Source of the DNA: Acinetobacter sp. ANC 4862
GTDB taxonomy: Bacteria > Pseudomonadota > Gammaproteobacteria > Pseudomonadales > Moraxellaceae
NCBI RefSeq assembly: GCF_004336635.1
Contig: NZ_SJXH01000010.1
Location: 1-64,000, forward strand
Length of the DNA: 64,000 nucleotides
Reading direction: 5' to 3'
The translations under genes were made by a program, and so were the position numbers. Every line of letters begins with the position of its first letter. Position 1 is the first letter of the stretch. The notes below the pieces were generated by a model. That model worked only from the letters and a program-made list of their open reading frames with translations, was not told the origin of the DNA and searched no databases. Positions 26,701-35,548 of the stretch are shown one piece after another.

Positions 26701-29700
26701 GTTGATTTCGCCTGTGTTTTAAGTTGTTTGATCAGTTGATTCATTGCAGATTCTTGTTCTGCTGATCCTGACAATGAGAGTGTTTGACCACCAAAGCTAA
26801 TGTTGTAATTAACGTCTTTGGATGCATTGGTTGTGGCTGGGCTTGCAATAGGCATACTCACATTAGGAGCAAGGCTATTCACATCTACAGGCTTGGTTGA
26901 AGGGCCTGTCGACACAAGATTACTGGCAGTCATTTGACGCATCAGCTCATTAATTTTGTTTGTACCGTGCTGAGTGGTTAAGCCTTTAGAGGCTGCATTA
27001 TTGTACTCAGCATTAATTAGTGCTTTGACTGCTAAACTTCCATCCTTGCCCAATCCTTGCTCTTTAGCAGCACGATCTGCTGACATTGCTTCAGACCAGA
27101 TTGAACCTGCCAATTTCTCTGCCTCTTTATCGCTATAGCCCTTACTTTTAAGCTGCGATAAAACATCAGCCTTACTGTATGAGTCGTAATCATAAATCCC
27201 TTTGCTTAATGATTCGCCTTGGCGTTTCATTTCAGCCCTAAACTTATCGGTTGAAGCTTGAGCTGCATCAATTGCCTGCTCCCATTCCGATTTAACGCTT
27301 TGGGCTTCTTCACGTGCCACCTGACCAAGACTTCTAAAGCCATCTTTTGCACCGTCTGTAGCACTGCGAGTACGATGAATCGACTGCTCAATATCAGACA
27401 TAGCCTTAACTGACTTTTTGCCAGTTTCATCTACCTGTGTAGCTAAACCACTCGCTCCTAATTTCGACTCATACAAAGCAATTTTAACTGCATCCCCAGA
27501 AGCATAAATTTTATCCGCCATGTTAATTAATGCTTGTTTGATTTGCTCAGCAGATGCTGTCCCACTATTTTGCATCACATTGAACGCTTTCATTTGTGCA
27601 TCAGCCATTTTCCCGGCTTCTTCACGAGATGTTATGCCAAGCAGTCTGTAAGCTTTTTCAACCTCAGAAATATTTTTAGGTAGCTTGCCATTCACTTCAT
27701 CAAGATAGCGCATCCCCATTTCAACCTGTTTGGCAGAAAAGACACCTTGATTACCGAACTCAACCAATCCCTTCTTTGCTAGATCAATTTCGGCTTGGCT
27801 TTTAGCCTCTTCAGTCCACTTTTGCCAAGCTTCATAAGTTACTTCACCCGCCTGCTTGCCCGTAACCCCCAAGCCCTCTAAGCCAGCAACAAAACTATTA
27901 ACATTGGTTTCACCTGCTTTAAATTTCTCTGAAACCCTATTTAAAGAAACATCTAAATCTATCCCGAGGGCAGCCGCGGCTTTACGAGCCTTATCTGTTG
28001 CATTGCTTTGACCTTCAGTGGCTACAACAGCCTCTTGCATAGCCTTAACAACCACTTTTCCAGTGCTATCAAACTCAGCCTGTAATCCCTGAGCCGCCAG
28101 TTGGGCATTCAAAACCTTTAGCTGTGCCATGCCAGCAGCATCAGCCGACTGAATCATTGCATTTGCAACAGTCTGTGCAGCTTGAATTTTGGCATCGGTG
28201 ATTTTCTGACTTTCAGCCTGATAGGCCTTTTCCTTAGCGTCAAGCTCAGCTAAACCCTTTGTGGCTAAATCAATAGAGGCTTGGTTGCCAGTTTTACGTG
28301 CATCGAATAGCTGTTGCTCTAATTGAATACGCTCGTCACTTATCGCTTTGTAGTCAGCCTTATGCTTTTCCTCTTTGGCTTTGAGTTCATCTAGGGTTTT
28401 TTGGCTATCAGCTATGCGCTCTTGGTTTGCTTCTTCTTCAGTCTGACGGATTTCTCGGATTGCTTCTCGTGTCGCTGACTTGCTCTCAAGTGCCAACCGA
28501 TTTGCCTCAGATGCATTCTTTTCAGCCTGTCTGAATAACGCATCAGATGCATTTTGCGCTTGTGCAGCAAGATCATCAAAACCGAAGAAATCAAGAACCG
28601 AAGCGCTAAGTGCGTGAATACCACCTGAAATAAATTGAATGCCAGCAAGAAGTAACTTAAGCGCAATATTTAGACCTGTAGCTGCGTCTGAAACTACACC
28701 TAGAGCGATTTTAAAAACATTAAATAATGTAGTTATCCCGCTTACTTCCTCTTTGCCATTTAAGATTGCGTTAAATAGTGGTGCAATAGCATCTAATACA
28801 GATGAGAAGGCACTCCAACCAGTTTCTGCCATTCCAGCTAGGCTCGATATGACCGTTTTAATCGTATCGTATACAGCCGATAAAGTGCTTTGGATGGATT
28901 CAATTGTAGAGGGATCAATCTCAGATAACTTATCTTGGAACCAACCAACTCCCGCAGCTACATCATCAAAGAATAATTTTAGAATCCCTAAATTATCCGC
29001 AATGACTGATAGGGCATTTGCTACCGTTGCACTTGATCCATTGGCCTGATCCATCTCTCCAATAAGAATTTGCCATGATGTTGAAATCTTTTGCAGTGCA
29101 TTGCTGATGGTAGTAGGAAATTGATCAAAGGTTTGTTGAACAGCATCTTTTTGACTTAATAAGGCTTTATAGACACGCTCTGCACCTAGTTCGCCGTTGT
29201 CAGCCATCTTCTTAAGTTCGCCAGTGGTTACTCCTAAACCACGCGCTAGTGCTTCAGCAACGCCGTAGCCGTTTTCCATCATGGAGTTGTATTCTTCTCC
29301 ACGTAGGGTGCCTTGCTGCATGCTCTGGATAAATTGGGCTGTAAATGCTTCACTAGCTTGTGCTGATGCACCACTTGTTTGTATGGCTTGGTTAATGGTT
29401 TTGGTTAAATCTAAGGAGTTCTGTTGTGTCATCCCCATGTCTTTACCGACAGCATTCAGCCTTGAGAACAGATCACCGGTAGCATCAAGACTTGAGTTGG
29501 TCATCAATGCAATTTGATGAACACCGGCCATTGCAGATTTGAAGTTACCCCCATCTTTAGTGGCAATATTGATTCGTGCTGAAAGATTTGTGTATGAGTC
29601 TGCTGCTTGGGCTAATTCACGGATACCCAGCCCAACACCAAGTGCCCCCATTGCACCAACGAGTGCGGTCACAGCAAACTTCGCACCATTAAGCCCTTTT

Positions 29701-30236
29701 TGCGCTGTTTGTGCTGCTGTATCAGTATTTTTTAAGCTGGTATTTGCTCGACCTACTTCGCCCTGAAAATTATTAAATGCTTGATCCGCTTGTTGAACTT
29801 CTTTTTCTAATTGATCAACTTGCACCTTGGCTTTTTCAATATCTGCAGGCGACGCATTGGTTGCTGAGAACTCCTGAAGTTTTTGTTTAGCCTGAGTTAA
29901 ATCTGTTTTAAGTTGGCTTAAAGCCTTTTCAGCCTTATTCCCGAAATCAGTAAAATTTCCCGCTGTAGATTTAGCATTGTCACCGGCATCTTTAATAATG
30001 CCTGTAGCACTGGTAAGTGATTGAGTAAGCTTGTCTGCTAATTCACTTGTACCTTTAGGAACGATATTGCCAATTTCTTTAGAGGCTGATTCAGTGGCCT
30101 GTTTTAACTTGTCTGATTCACTTCTGATTGAGTCAAAAACAGCCTTCATCACTGTTTCAGAATTTTTTGCAGTGCTTACCAACCCCTTGTTGTCAGCATC
30201 CAGCACCAATTTAAATGTTAAGTTTTTTCCAGACAT
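26697..30236 (-). CDS. Tail tape measure protein
   Basis: 1,179 residues, the longest gene here, setting tail length. An N-terminal coiled coil (about 1-160) is followed by a lambda-type tape-measure N-domain (about 190-400; ARINIATKDGGNFKSAM, LSLDLTKTINQAIQTSG-like helices, AEALARGLGVTTGELKKMA), hydrophobic segments near 520-580, and long helical coiled coils up to the C-terminus. GAGGT lies just before the ATG. Its length, scaled against other siphoviruses, would mean a tail of roughly 170-180 nm, an estimate. Confidence 0.88.
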   Translation of the reverse strand: MSGKNLTFKLVLDADNKGLVSTAKNSETVMKAVFDSIRSESDKLKQATESASKEIGNIVPKGTSELADKLTQSLTSATGIIKDAGDNAKSTAGNFTDFGNKAEKALSQLKTDLTQAKQKLQEFSATNASPADIEKAKVQVDQLEKEVQQADQAFNNFQGEVGRANTSLKNTDTAAQTAQKGLNGAKFAVTALVGAMGALGVGLGIRELAQAADSYTNLSARINIATKDGGNFKSAMAGVHQIALMTNSSLDATGDLFSRLNAVGKDMGMTQQNSLDLTKTINQAIQTSGASAQASEAFTAQFIQSMQQGTLRGEEYNSMMENGYGVAEALARGLGVTTGELKKMADNGELGAERVYKALLSQKDAVQQTFDQFPTTISNALQKISTSWQILIGEMDQANGSSATVANALSVIADNLGILKLFFDDVAAGVGWFQDKLSEIDPSTIESIQSTLSAVYDTIKTVISSLAGMAETGWSAFSSVLDAIAPLFNAILNGKEEVSGITTLFNVFKIALGVVSDAATGLNIALKLLLAGIQFISGGIHALSASVLDFFGFDDLAAQAQNASDALFRQAEKNASEANRLALESKSATREAIREIRQTEEEANQERIADSQKTLDELKAKEEKHKADYKAISDERIQLEQQLFDARKTGNQASIDLATKGLAELDAKEKAYQAESQKITDAKIQAAQTVANAMIQSADAAGMAQLKVLNAQLAAQGLQAEFDSTGKVVVKAMQEAVVATEGQSNATDKARKAAAALGIDLDVSLNRVSEKFKAGETNVNSFVAGLEGLGVTGKQAGEVTYEAWQKWTEEAKSQAEIDLAKKGLVEFGNQGVFSAKQVEMGMRYLDEVNGKLPKNISEVEKAYRLLGITSREEAGKMADAQMKAFNVMQNSGTASAEQIKQALINMADKIYASGDAVKIALYESKLGASGLATQVDETGKKSVKAMSDIEQSIHRTRSATDGAKDGFRSLGQVAREEAQSVKSEWEQAIDAAQASTDKFRAEMKRQGESLSKGIYDYDSYSKADVLSQLKSKGYSDKEAEKLAGSIWSEAMSADRAAKEQGLGKDGSLAVKALINAEYNNAASKGLTTQHGTNKINELMRQMTASNLVSTGPSTKPVDVNSLAPNVSMPIASPATTNASKDVNYNISFGGQTLSLSGSAEQESAMNQLIKQLKTQAKST

Positions 30237-30260
30237 GCTGACCTCTAAATTTTAGGCATA

Positions 30261-30316
30261 AAAAAACCACCTTTCGGTGGTTGGAATTTGGAATTAAAAA
30301 ACCATCCTAAGGTGGT
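30261..30316 (-). terminator. Two consecutive terminator-like hairpins before the tape measure gene
   Basis: AACCACC-tttc-GGTGGTT (30265-30282) and ACCATC-ctaa-GGTGGT (30301-30316), each with an A-run on the left, so minus-strand terminators. They would stop the exported-protein transcript before the tape measure gene unless antiterminated. Confidence 0.65.
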
Positions 30317-30393
30317 CTATGGTTTATTTTGTGATTAGAGTCTTTCGCTTATTCCGGCTTGTTTCTAGCTCTATGAAAGTACCAAAAGATTGA

Positions 30394-30786
30394 CTATTTA
30401 GTTATTGAGACAACCTTACCATTCTTAAAATAAATCATTCTTCCCGACTCATAATGCCAGAACTCAGACAAACCATTTAAACTTTGTGTTTCGGAATAAC
30501 TTTTAGGATACCCCCAAGTTGATTTTCCAACTTGATTTGTGGTCATCCCAATACTGGGTTCTTTGCGCAAACTCATTTCACGCATCTCAACCTCATAACG
30601 ATACTTGGCTAATTCTTTGGCTTGCTCGTTGGCTTTAGCTTGGCTTACTTTCTCAGTAAGTGCTTTACTTCCAGGACACGGCTTTCCTTGATATATGGTT
30701 TTGCCATTTATTGTACAGGTATAAATTTCTCCAGCTGATACACCAAAAGAAATCAAGGTAGTAAAAATAAAAAATAATTTTTTCAC
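30394..30786 (-). CDS. Exported DUF4124-like protein (moron)
   Basis: 130 residues with a signal peptide (MKKLFFIFTTLISFGVSAG) and an N-terminal DUF4124-like segment (EIYTCTINGKTIYQGKPCPG, two cysteines). The C-terminal part (IGMTTNQVGKSTWGYPKS, FKNGKVVSI) resembles SmpA/OmlA-type outer-membrane small domains. It is flanked by a second exported protein and is not expected in a virion, hence a lysogenic-conversion candidate, perhaps an envelope modifier. Inferred. Confidence 0.6.
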   Translation of the reverse strand: MKKLFFIFTTLISFGVSAGEIYTCTINGKTIYQGKPCPGSKALTEKVSQAKANEQAKELAKYRYEVEMREMSLRKEPSIGMTTNQVGKSTWGYPKSYSETQSLNGLSEFWHYESGRMIYFKNGKVVSITK

Positions 30787-30793
30787 TTATAAA

Positions 30794-31456
30794 TTACTCC
30801 GCACCATTGCTTGTATGTTGTGTTGGCTTGCATCTTACATATTCTTTATTTGCCTGCTCAGCTTGCTTATAATAATCAATAAACTTTAACTGTGCGGCTG
30901 CTTCAGCATCCGATCCCTTCATGAATTCTAAATAAGCTTCTATCTGCGTATTCATTGCAGTGACATACAAAATCCGAGTTGTTTCCATACATCCAGCATA
31001 AGATGAGGCTGCAAGCTTTCTTTTGATTTCCTGAAGTTTTGATACTGGTTGAGCTAATGCTATTCGGCTTGTCGAACCTGCAACTTTTTCTGCATCTTGC
31101 CATTCAGCAAAAATGTCATTGAAAGACTTTATGTGTTGCGGATTCGTGATGGTTATATTATCTACTTTTGCTTCAGCTACTTTTTGTGCATCTTCCGAAT
31201 TTACGCCCACACTTAATAGCTCTGCTTTAGCCTGACTAATTTTCTTATCCTTTTCCGCTTGAGCTACAGCAAGTTGTTTGGCTTCATTCTCCTTATATTT
31301 ACCCCAAGCAAAATAACCTGCGCCAAAAACAATAAGCAATATTACAATCAAAAGCACTGGGCTATTTTTGTACTCAGCGCCACAAGTTCTACAATGCGTA
31401 TCGGTAGCTTTCATGGGTTTTTTGCATGACCTGCATATCTTCACACCCACAATCAT
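30794..31456 (-). CDS. Zinc-ribbon membrane protein (moron)
   Basis: 220 residues. An N-terminal zinc ribbon (CRSCKKP and CRTC, residues about 8-26) precedes one membrane segment (about 34-50, VLLIVILLIVFGAGYFAWG), then a long helical periplasmic part with a single later cysteine pair. Its stop-start overlap with the next gene (4 bases) links it to the exported pair. Function unknown; superinfection exclusion is a guess. Confidence 0.6.
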   Translation of the reverse strand: MIVGVKICRSCKKPMKATDTHCRTCGAEYKNSPVLLIVILLIVFGAGYFAWGKYKENEAKQLAVAQAEKDKKISQAKAELLSVGVNSEDAQKVAEAKVDNITITNPQHIKSFNDIFAEWQDAEKVAGSTSRIALAQPVSKLQEIKRKLAASSYAGCMETTRILYVTAMNTQIEAYLEFMKGSDAEAAAQLKFIDYYKQAEQANKEYVRCKPTQHTSNGAE

Positions 31457-31734
31457 CGCTCCCAGTTAATGCTATAAACAGCACCATCAACTACTGTTAT
31501 TTCATAACGTACATTATTGAGTGAATAAGAATAAGTGATTGCTTTGTGTGGCCAGCCATCACGATCATGGATAATGTGTTTATAAGAAGAATCTGGACTA
31601 CCCAAAACATCAATCATTTTACCGTATGAATTGCCACGCTCTACAAAACCTGTACTACCCCGAACTGAATCCACACTAACGGCATAAGCAGATGAACATA
31701 CTGCCAATAGCATCGCTAAAATAACTTTTTTCAT
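31453..31734 (-). CDS. Exported small protein (moron)
   Basis: 93 residues with a signal peptide (MKKVILAMLLAVCSSAYA). The mature part (GFVERGNSYGKMIDVLGSPD, YEITVVDGAVYSINW) resembles DUF2845-type small periplasmic proteins and the C-terminus of the 30394 protein, so the two may share an SmpA-like fold. First gene of the three-gene exported cluster. Confidence 0.55.
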   Translation of the reverse strand: MKKVILAMLLAVCSSAYAVSVDSVRGSTGFVERGNSYGKMIDVLGSPDSSYKHIIHDRDGWPHKAITYSYSLNNVRYEITVVDGAVYSINWER

Positions 31735-31794
31735 AAATTTATATCCCCGTTTTCAAAGAGAATATCTAATCATTTGGTAAAAGTCACCTGTATC

Positions 31795-32370
31795 TTATTC
31801 CTTCAATTCCTCAAAGAACTTTTTAAACTCTTTGGCATTGGCGTGGTGAGCTGAGCGAATCACACTCGATAAATACTGCAGCTTATTTTTATGATCTTTT
31901 TGCGCTGACTTTAGGTATTGCTCAAATGCACCATAGGTCATACTCATAATGTCTTGATGACGATGACCAGCACTGACTAAGTACTGAAATGAGTCGAACC
32001 ATGTTGATTCTGTGTTTTGTTTATTGGAACCACGCTTTGGCTTTTCATATTTGAAGTAGGCTTGATTGACCAAGAGTACCGCTTTAAGCAAATCCTTAAA
32101 CCCCTGCTCATCAACAGCAAGTTTAAAGAGTGATTCATTGTCCAGATCGGTTACGCATGCAATTGTTGAAATGACTTGCACGCCATGAACCTTAAACAAC
32201 TCAGTCAAAATCTCATCTGAATGATTTCTATCTTTGATGAAGTTTTTAATTACTTCAGCATGTGTTGCCCAAATATCAAATTCTTTCATTTGTATCTGAC
32301 GAACTTCGATATCGATATTTAATACAGAAACCTTAATACTTCGGTTTGTGGCTAAGAAAAAATCATTCAT
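31795..32370 (-). CDS. Tail assembly chaperone
   Basis: 191 residues, alpha-helical, without signal. It lies between the major tail protein and the tape measure, where tail chaperones are encoded. STWFDSFQYLVSAGHRHQDI near residue 122 is typical of the C-terminal GpT/GpE-like segment. No slippery-frameshift sequence was recognised. It probably coats the tape measure during tail assembly. Confidence 0.65.
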   Translation of the reverse strand: MNDFFLATNRSIKVSVLNIDIEVRQIQMKEFDIWATHAEVIKNFIKDRNHSDEILTELFKVHGVQVISTIACVTDLDNESLFKLAVDEQGFKDLLKAVLLVNQAYFKYEKPKRGSNKQNTESTWFDSFQYLVSAGHRHQDIMSMTYGAFEQYLKSAQKDHKNKLQYLSSVIRSAHHANAKEFKKFFEELKE

Positions 32371-32401
32371 GATGGAATCTCAAATATAAATTTCAGGTAT
32401 T

Positions 32402-32425
32402 AAAAAAGCACCCTAAGGTGCTTTT
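32402..32425 (-). terminator. Terminator-like hairpin downstream of the DUF2158 gene
   Basis: AAAAGCACC-ctaa-GGTGCTTTT, a 9-bp perfect stem just after the DUF2158 stop on the minus strand, with flanking A-run giving the U-tract. Confidence 0.75.
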
Positions 32426-32427
32426 GT

Positions 32428-32625
32428 TTATACTGCTGCAGATTTTTTACTGGGGTTTGGATTATCTTTTATTAGCGCTGTATTTATGAAGGATTTGCTA
32501 TGAAAAGCATGATGTTTATCAAACCACTCACAGAAAGAAGCCCGATCATCACTTAGCTCTGTGATAGTCATAGCTGGACCACCTGACTTTAGGAAAACCA
32601 CATCACCTTCTTTAAACTCGTTCAC
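32428..32625 (-). CDS. DUF2158 (YodC-like) small protein
   Basis: 65 residues: FKEGDVVFLKSGGPAMTITE, then CEWFDKHHAFHS, matches DUF2158, small proteins of unknown function common in phages and plasmids. A weak hairpin (32693-32710, ACCT/AGGT) lies downstream of the antirepressor gene, in front of it. It is an early-type gene in a late operon. Confidence 0.75.
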   Translation of the reverse strand: MNEFKEGDVVFLKSGGPAMTITELSDDRASFCEWFDKHHAFHSKSFINTALIKDNPNPSKKSAAV

Positions 32626-32813
32626 AATACAACTCTCAATCCTTTAAAGTATTAGATTTATTTATAGCTGAAAATGTATTTTTTTCAAGTATTAAAAAAC
32701 CTCCCGAAGGTGGCGTTGGTTCTTGGTCACTTTTCAAATGCGACCAAGATGATTACTGGATTTAAAATCTAGAATTCGCCATTTGGAATGCGGAAATAAA
32801 AAATGATGGTATT

Positions 32814-33344
32814 TCAAATTCCACCCTCTAGTTTTAATTCTGGCTGAGCTTCTTTCATTAGCTCATCCAGTTCTTTTAGTAGCGCTGGTTTGGTTTGCTT
32901 TCCATTTACAGACAGGAATCGACCTGCCTCAGAAAGTGATTGAGTAATCATTTCGACTTGTGCTGATATATGTCCGATTCGCGACTGAAGACCATCTTTA
33001 AGCTGACGCGCTAATTCTTCTTGTTCAATATAGTATTTGCGAATCTCATGACCTTTTTCATTGCGCTCCATCATCCCAAGGTGCTTAGTCATATCTACCG
33101 AGATAATGTATTCATTTAAATATTTTGCACCCGATACCTGCTCGTCTTTTTTGACGACAAGGGTGTAGTCATAATTTTCTTCAAATTTACACTGCTTAAT
33201 TCGACGCTTAATCCAGTGAGAGAATTCCGCCTTCACTTCAAGCATCTTGTGTAAGTCGCGGGCGTTTACTCCAAGCTGCACCTTTCCATTTAATTCAACT
33301 TCAATAAATGGGGTTTGGTTTTCAATTTTTACGATTGCATTCAT
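32814..33344 (-). CDS. AntA/AntB antirepressor
   Basis: 176 residues from ATG 33344 (GGAG seven bases upstream). The N-terminal 110 residues match the AntA/AntB domain: VNARDLHKMLEVKAEFSHWI, NYDYTLVVKKDE, NEYIISVDMTKHLGMMERNE, KGHEIRKYYIEQEE. These proteins inactivate CI-type repressors. A short helical C-terminal part follows. Its location between the major tail gene and tail chaperone, inside the late operon, is unusual. It is preceded by a hairpin-rich leader that may control its translation. Confidence 0.85.
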   Translation of the reverse strand: MNAIVKIENQTPFIEVELNGKVQLGVNARDLHKMLEVKAEFSHWIKRRIKQCKFEENYDYTLVVKKDEQVSGAKYLNEYIISVDMTKHLGMMERNEKGHEIRKYYIEQEELARQLKDGLQSRIGHISAQVEMITQSLSEAGRFLSVNGKQTKPALLKELDELMKEAQPELKLEGGI

Positions 33345-33386
33345 TGATATGCTCCGACTACTCATTAAAAAAGAAACACTGGCAAG

Positions 33387-33632
33387 AAGATGCAATGAAT
33401 AGTCGAAACGACCATCTTCCTTTCGGGGATCAACCTAGCCAGCGGTTTGCCCAAATTGCAGGCATTAAAAAAGCCGACTTGTTAGGCCGGCTTCGCTTTA
33501 AAAATATACTTTTCTGTCAATAGGGTGGTAAATGACTTTGGGTTGTAGAAACTAGTTAATACAATTCAAAGTCATCTAAAAACAGGCACAAAAAAAGATG
33601 CTTAATGCATCCTGTGGAGTTCTTTGTGCCTG
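33387..33632 (-). ncRNA. Structured leader/intergenic RNA before the antirepressor gene
   Basis: No gene is seen in 33345-33639. Successive inverted repeats on the minus strand are: CAGGCACAAA/TTTGTGCCTG enclosing GATGC/GCATC plus a U-run (terminator of the major tail gene, 33583-33632); ATGACTTTG/CAAAGTCAT extended by TTGTA/TACAA (33532-33575); GCCGACTT/AGGCCGGC with U-run (33470-33492); and CTGGC/GCCAG enclosing GAAGATG/CATCTTC and GTCG/CGAC (33380-33441). This fits a regulatory RNA such as the c4-type antisense RNAs that control ant genes in P1/P7, but homology is not shown. Confidence 0.45.
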
Positions 33633-33639
33633 CTTTGAT

Positions 33640-34395
33640 TTATACAGCTGCTGGAATCGAAACAATGTGACCATACAAGCCAAGCGTTGGATCTGTTTCT
33701 TTACCTACATCAGACAAAGCCTGACCAGAAATTTCATACTGACCCAGTTCTTCATGAATCAGAGGGAAAGTGGTCTCTGGTGACTTTTTGGTACGCCATA
33801 AGCGCACAGCCATATGCTTACCATTTGCTGTATTTACCCCCTTGAAGAACAGCTCATATTCTTCATTAAAGTTATTCGCCAGAGTGGTATGAGTTACAGC
33901 ACCTGTAGTATAGGTGGCTAGAACTGGCATCGTTAGATCAGCTACATCATGGAAAATCACAGTGCCAAACTTTGAATCTACTGTGTACTGATCAGCAGTA
34001 AGTGTTTTTGGTGTGCTGCTGGTGGAGTCTTTAAAAGAAACCTGTGACAAGTTGTATCCGTTCAACTGGATTTCATCACCAGCAACCACAGTCCCTAGAG
34101 ATTCATCAGCAACCGTGTCACTTGTGACTTCTGTATTTGTACCGGAAACAATGTACTCTAAATTCTCTTTATCCACTTCTTCAAGTGTTCCAGAGAAATT
34201 TACAGATGTGGTATTTACCATCGTGAAGTCAGTAGTGCGATTACCTGATGTCGACTCCTGATGCTCAATAACATCCGCACCGATTTCAAGCTCAAAGTCA
34301 GGAACGTTACCCAGATGGCGCATAGCACCGGCAATACCATTGGTTAGCTTGGATAAATAGAATTTACCCTGCAATGAAATATATTCTTTAGCCAT
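33640..34395 (-). CDS. Major tail tube protein
   Basis: 251 residues, beta-rich, which polymerise to form the tail tube. The N-terminus reads MAKEYISLQGKFYLSKLTNG, and an Ig-like insertion (LTADQYTVDSKFGTVIFHD) sits in the middle, as in lambda gpV and phi13-type tail proteins. Abundant expression is expected. It directly follows the small gene at 34395-34568 with an overlapping stop/start (TAATG), and the gene order terminator-connector-tube is normal for siphoviruses. Confidence 0.8.
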   Translation of the reverse strand: MAKEYISLQGKFYLSKLTNGIAGAMRHLGNVPDFELEIGADVIEHQESTSGNRTTDFTMVNTTSVNFSGTLEEVDKENLEYIVSGTNTEVTSDTVADESLGTVVAGDEIQLNGYNLSQVSFKDSTSSTPKTLTADQYTVDSKFGTVIFHDVADLTMPVLATYTTGAVTHTTLANNFNEEYELFFKGVNTANGKHMAVRLWRTKKSPETTFPLIHEELGQYEISGQALSDVGKETDPTLGLYGHIVSIPAAV

Positions 34396-34568
34396 TACTT
34401 TTCATCCCCTGTGGTTTTCTTGGTTGGTGCAGCAGTTTTAGCTTCAGGCACTTCCTGAATTGTGCCATCTGCCAGTAATTTTTTAATTTGAGCATCACTC
34501 AGCCCACCGACTACATCGCCTTTCTTAAAGCGACCGACCGGCTGAGTTGCCTTGTATTGTTTCGCCAT
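34395..34568 (-). CDS. Small head-tail region protein with KxGD/GL module
   Basis: 57 residues; short enough to be missed by length cutoffs. The sequence includes VGRFKKGDVVGGLSDAQIKK and LLADGTIQEV, then a Lys/Thr-rich tail. A similar pattern opens the 121-residue gene at 35997 (FRPGQEITGLEAKQLQALLA), so the two share a small winged or hairpin module. It is coupled to the major tail gene by TAATG and starts 9 bases after the previous gene. ttaggagcc-type ribosome-binding site present. Confidence 0.7.
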   Translation of the reverse strand: MAKQYKATQPVGRFKKGDVVGGLSDAQIKKLLADGTIQEVPEAKTAAPTKKTTGDEK

Positions 34569-34577
34569 TATTGGCTC

Positions 34578-35000
34578 CTAAATGAATAATGATGATTCGA
34601 ATACCATCGTGATATAGACGCAAGTTGATGAAAAATCTTCACTGATCCGTACCAGTGATAATGGCCGAGTACTTGACTCTGGTCGCCAACCACTTAAAAG
34701 TGGAATAACCTTGGCAACTAACTCACCAGCCTTATCGATTGCTTTTGAACCATCCGACAATTGTGATGCAGCATGACGCTCAACAATGGTGATATCCCAC
34801 TCTTGCTTCAGTGCATTCATAGCACCTCTGCCCGCCTCGTCCACTTTTTTAATGCGCAGATAATTCACATGAGCGCATGGTGTAACCTGAGATAATTCCG
34901 AAGTACTTCCAATATTGATTGGGGTATAGATCTTCTTAAATTCTGAAATCTCTTCCAGTTTTTTTGCAATCTCTGCCCGAACAGCAAAAAAATTACTCAT
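34578..35000 (-). CDS. Tail terminator/completion-like protein
   Basis: About 140 residues from ATG 35000, overlapping the gpG-like gene by 8 bases; the longer start six codons upstream is less likely. The pattern FAVRAEIAKKLEEISEFKKI, CAHVNYLRIKK and AMNALKQEWDITIVERHA fits the gp37-like/tail-completion proteins found after Mu gpG homologues. It would cap the tail tube or join it to the head. Confidence 0.6.
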   Translation of the reverse strand: MSNFFAVRAEIAKKLEEISEFKKIYTPINIGSTSELSQVTPCAHVNYLRIKKVDEAGRGAMNALKQEWDITIVERHAASQLSDGSKAIDKAGELVAKVIPLLSGWRPESSTRPLSLVRISEDFSSTCVYITMVFESSLFI

Positions 35001-35541
35001 CAAATACCACCCCTTCAATAGAGTTCAAGATGCTTTGCTCCTCATCCTCAGTAATACCAAGCCAAGGTCGACGCGGCATTTTGACCGTATAGGCCTTACC
35101 CATTGTTTCCTGCATAAAGTTAGAGCGACCGCGTTTCACAAAGCGATTGCCGACTTCACCAGTACGCATGTTTTGACGAAAGAATGTTTTTCGCACTCTT
35201 GCCTCATGTTTGATATCACCACCGAAATGATGAATCGGCCCATATACAACATTGGTTCCGATTTCCACTCCATCCGGAAGGACGTTATAGGTAACTGAAT
35301 CCAACAACCTTGAGTTTTTTCGCAAGGTAGTACCACCCTCACGCATTACTCGTACCGATAAGGGCCATTTACCCTCTAGGCCCTCTCCACCTTCCCAGCG
35401 CGAACGAATACCATCAACAACGATGCTGCCAATGTCTTCAAATAATTCACTCTTGCGTTGCTCAAAATCAGAAAGGTTTTTAAGGATGGTCAGAATTGGT
35501 GAATCACCATCTACATCAATTGAAATTGCTACACCACTCAT
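34993..35541 (-). CDS. Phage virion morphogenesis protein (Mu gpG-like)
   Basis: 182 residues. Motifs GIRSRWEGGEGLEGKWP, LDSVTYNVLPDGVEIGTNVV and YGPIHHFGG match the phage virion morphogenesis family (Mu gpG, P2 gpS type), needed for tail completion or head-tail joining. Cytosolic assembly factor or minor virion part. Its neighbours (gp36-like, tail terminator-like) keep Mu-like order. Confidence 0.82.
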   Translation of the reverse strand: MSGVAISIDVDGDSPILTILKNLSDFEQRKSELFEDIGSIVVDGIRSRWEGGEGLEGKWPLSVRVMREGGTTLRKNSRLLDSVTYNVLPDGVEIGTNVVYGPIHHFGGDIKHEARVRKTFFRQNMRTGEVGNRFVKRGRSNFMQETMGKAYTVKMPRRPWLGITEDEEQSILNSIEGVVFDE

Positions 35542-35548
35542 AAATACC

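Noticed and set aside
33308..33523. A plus-strand frame opposite the antirepressor start and leader
   Set aside because: It runs across several hairpins and antisense to ant; no ribosome-binding site or family resemblance.
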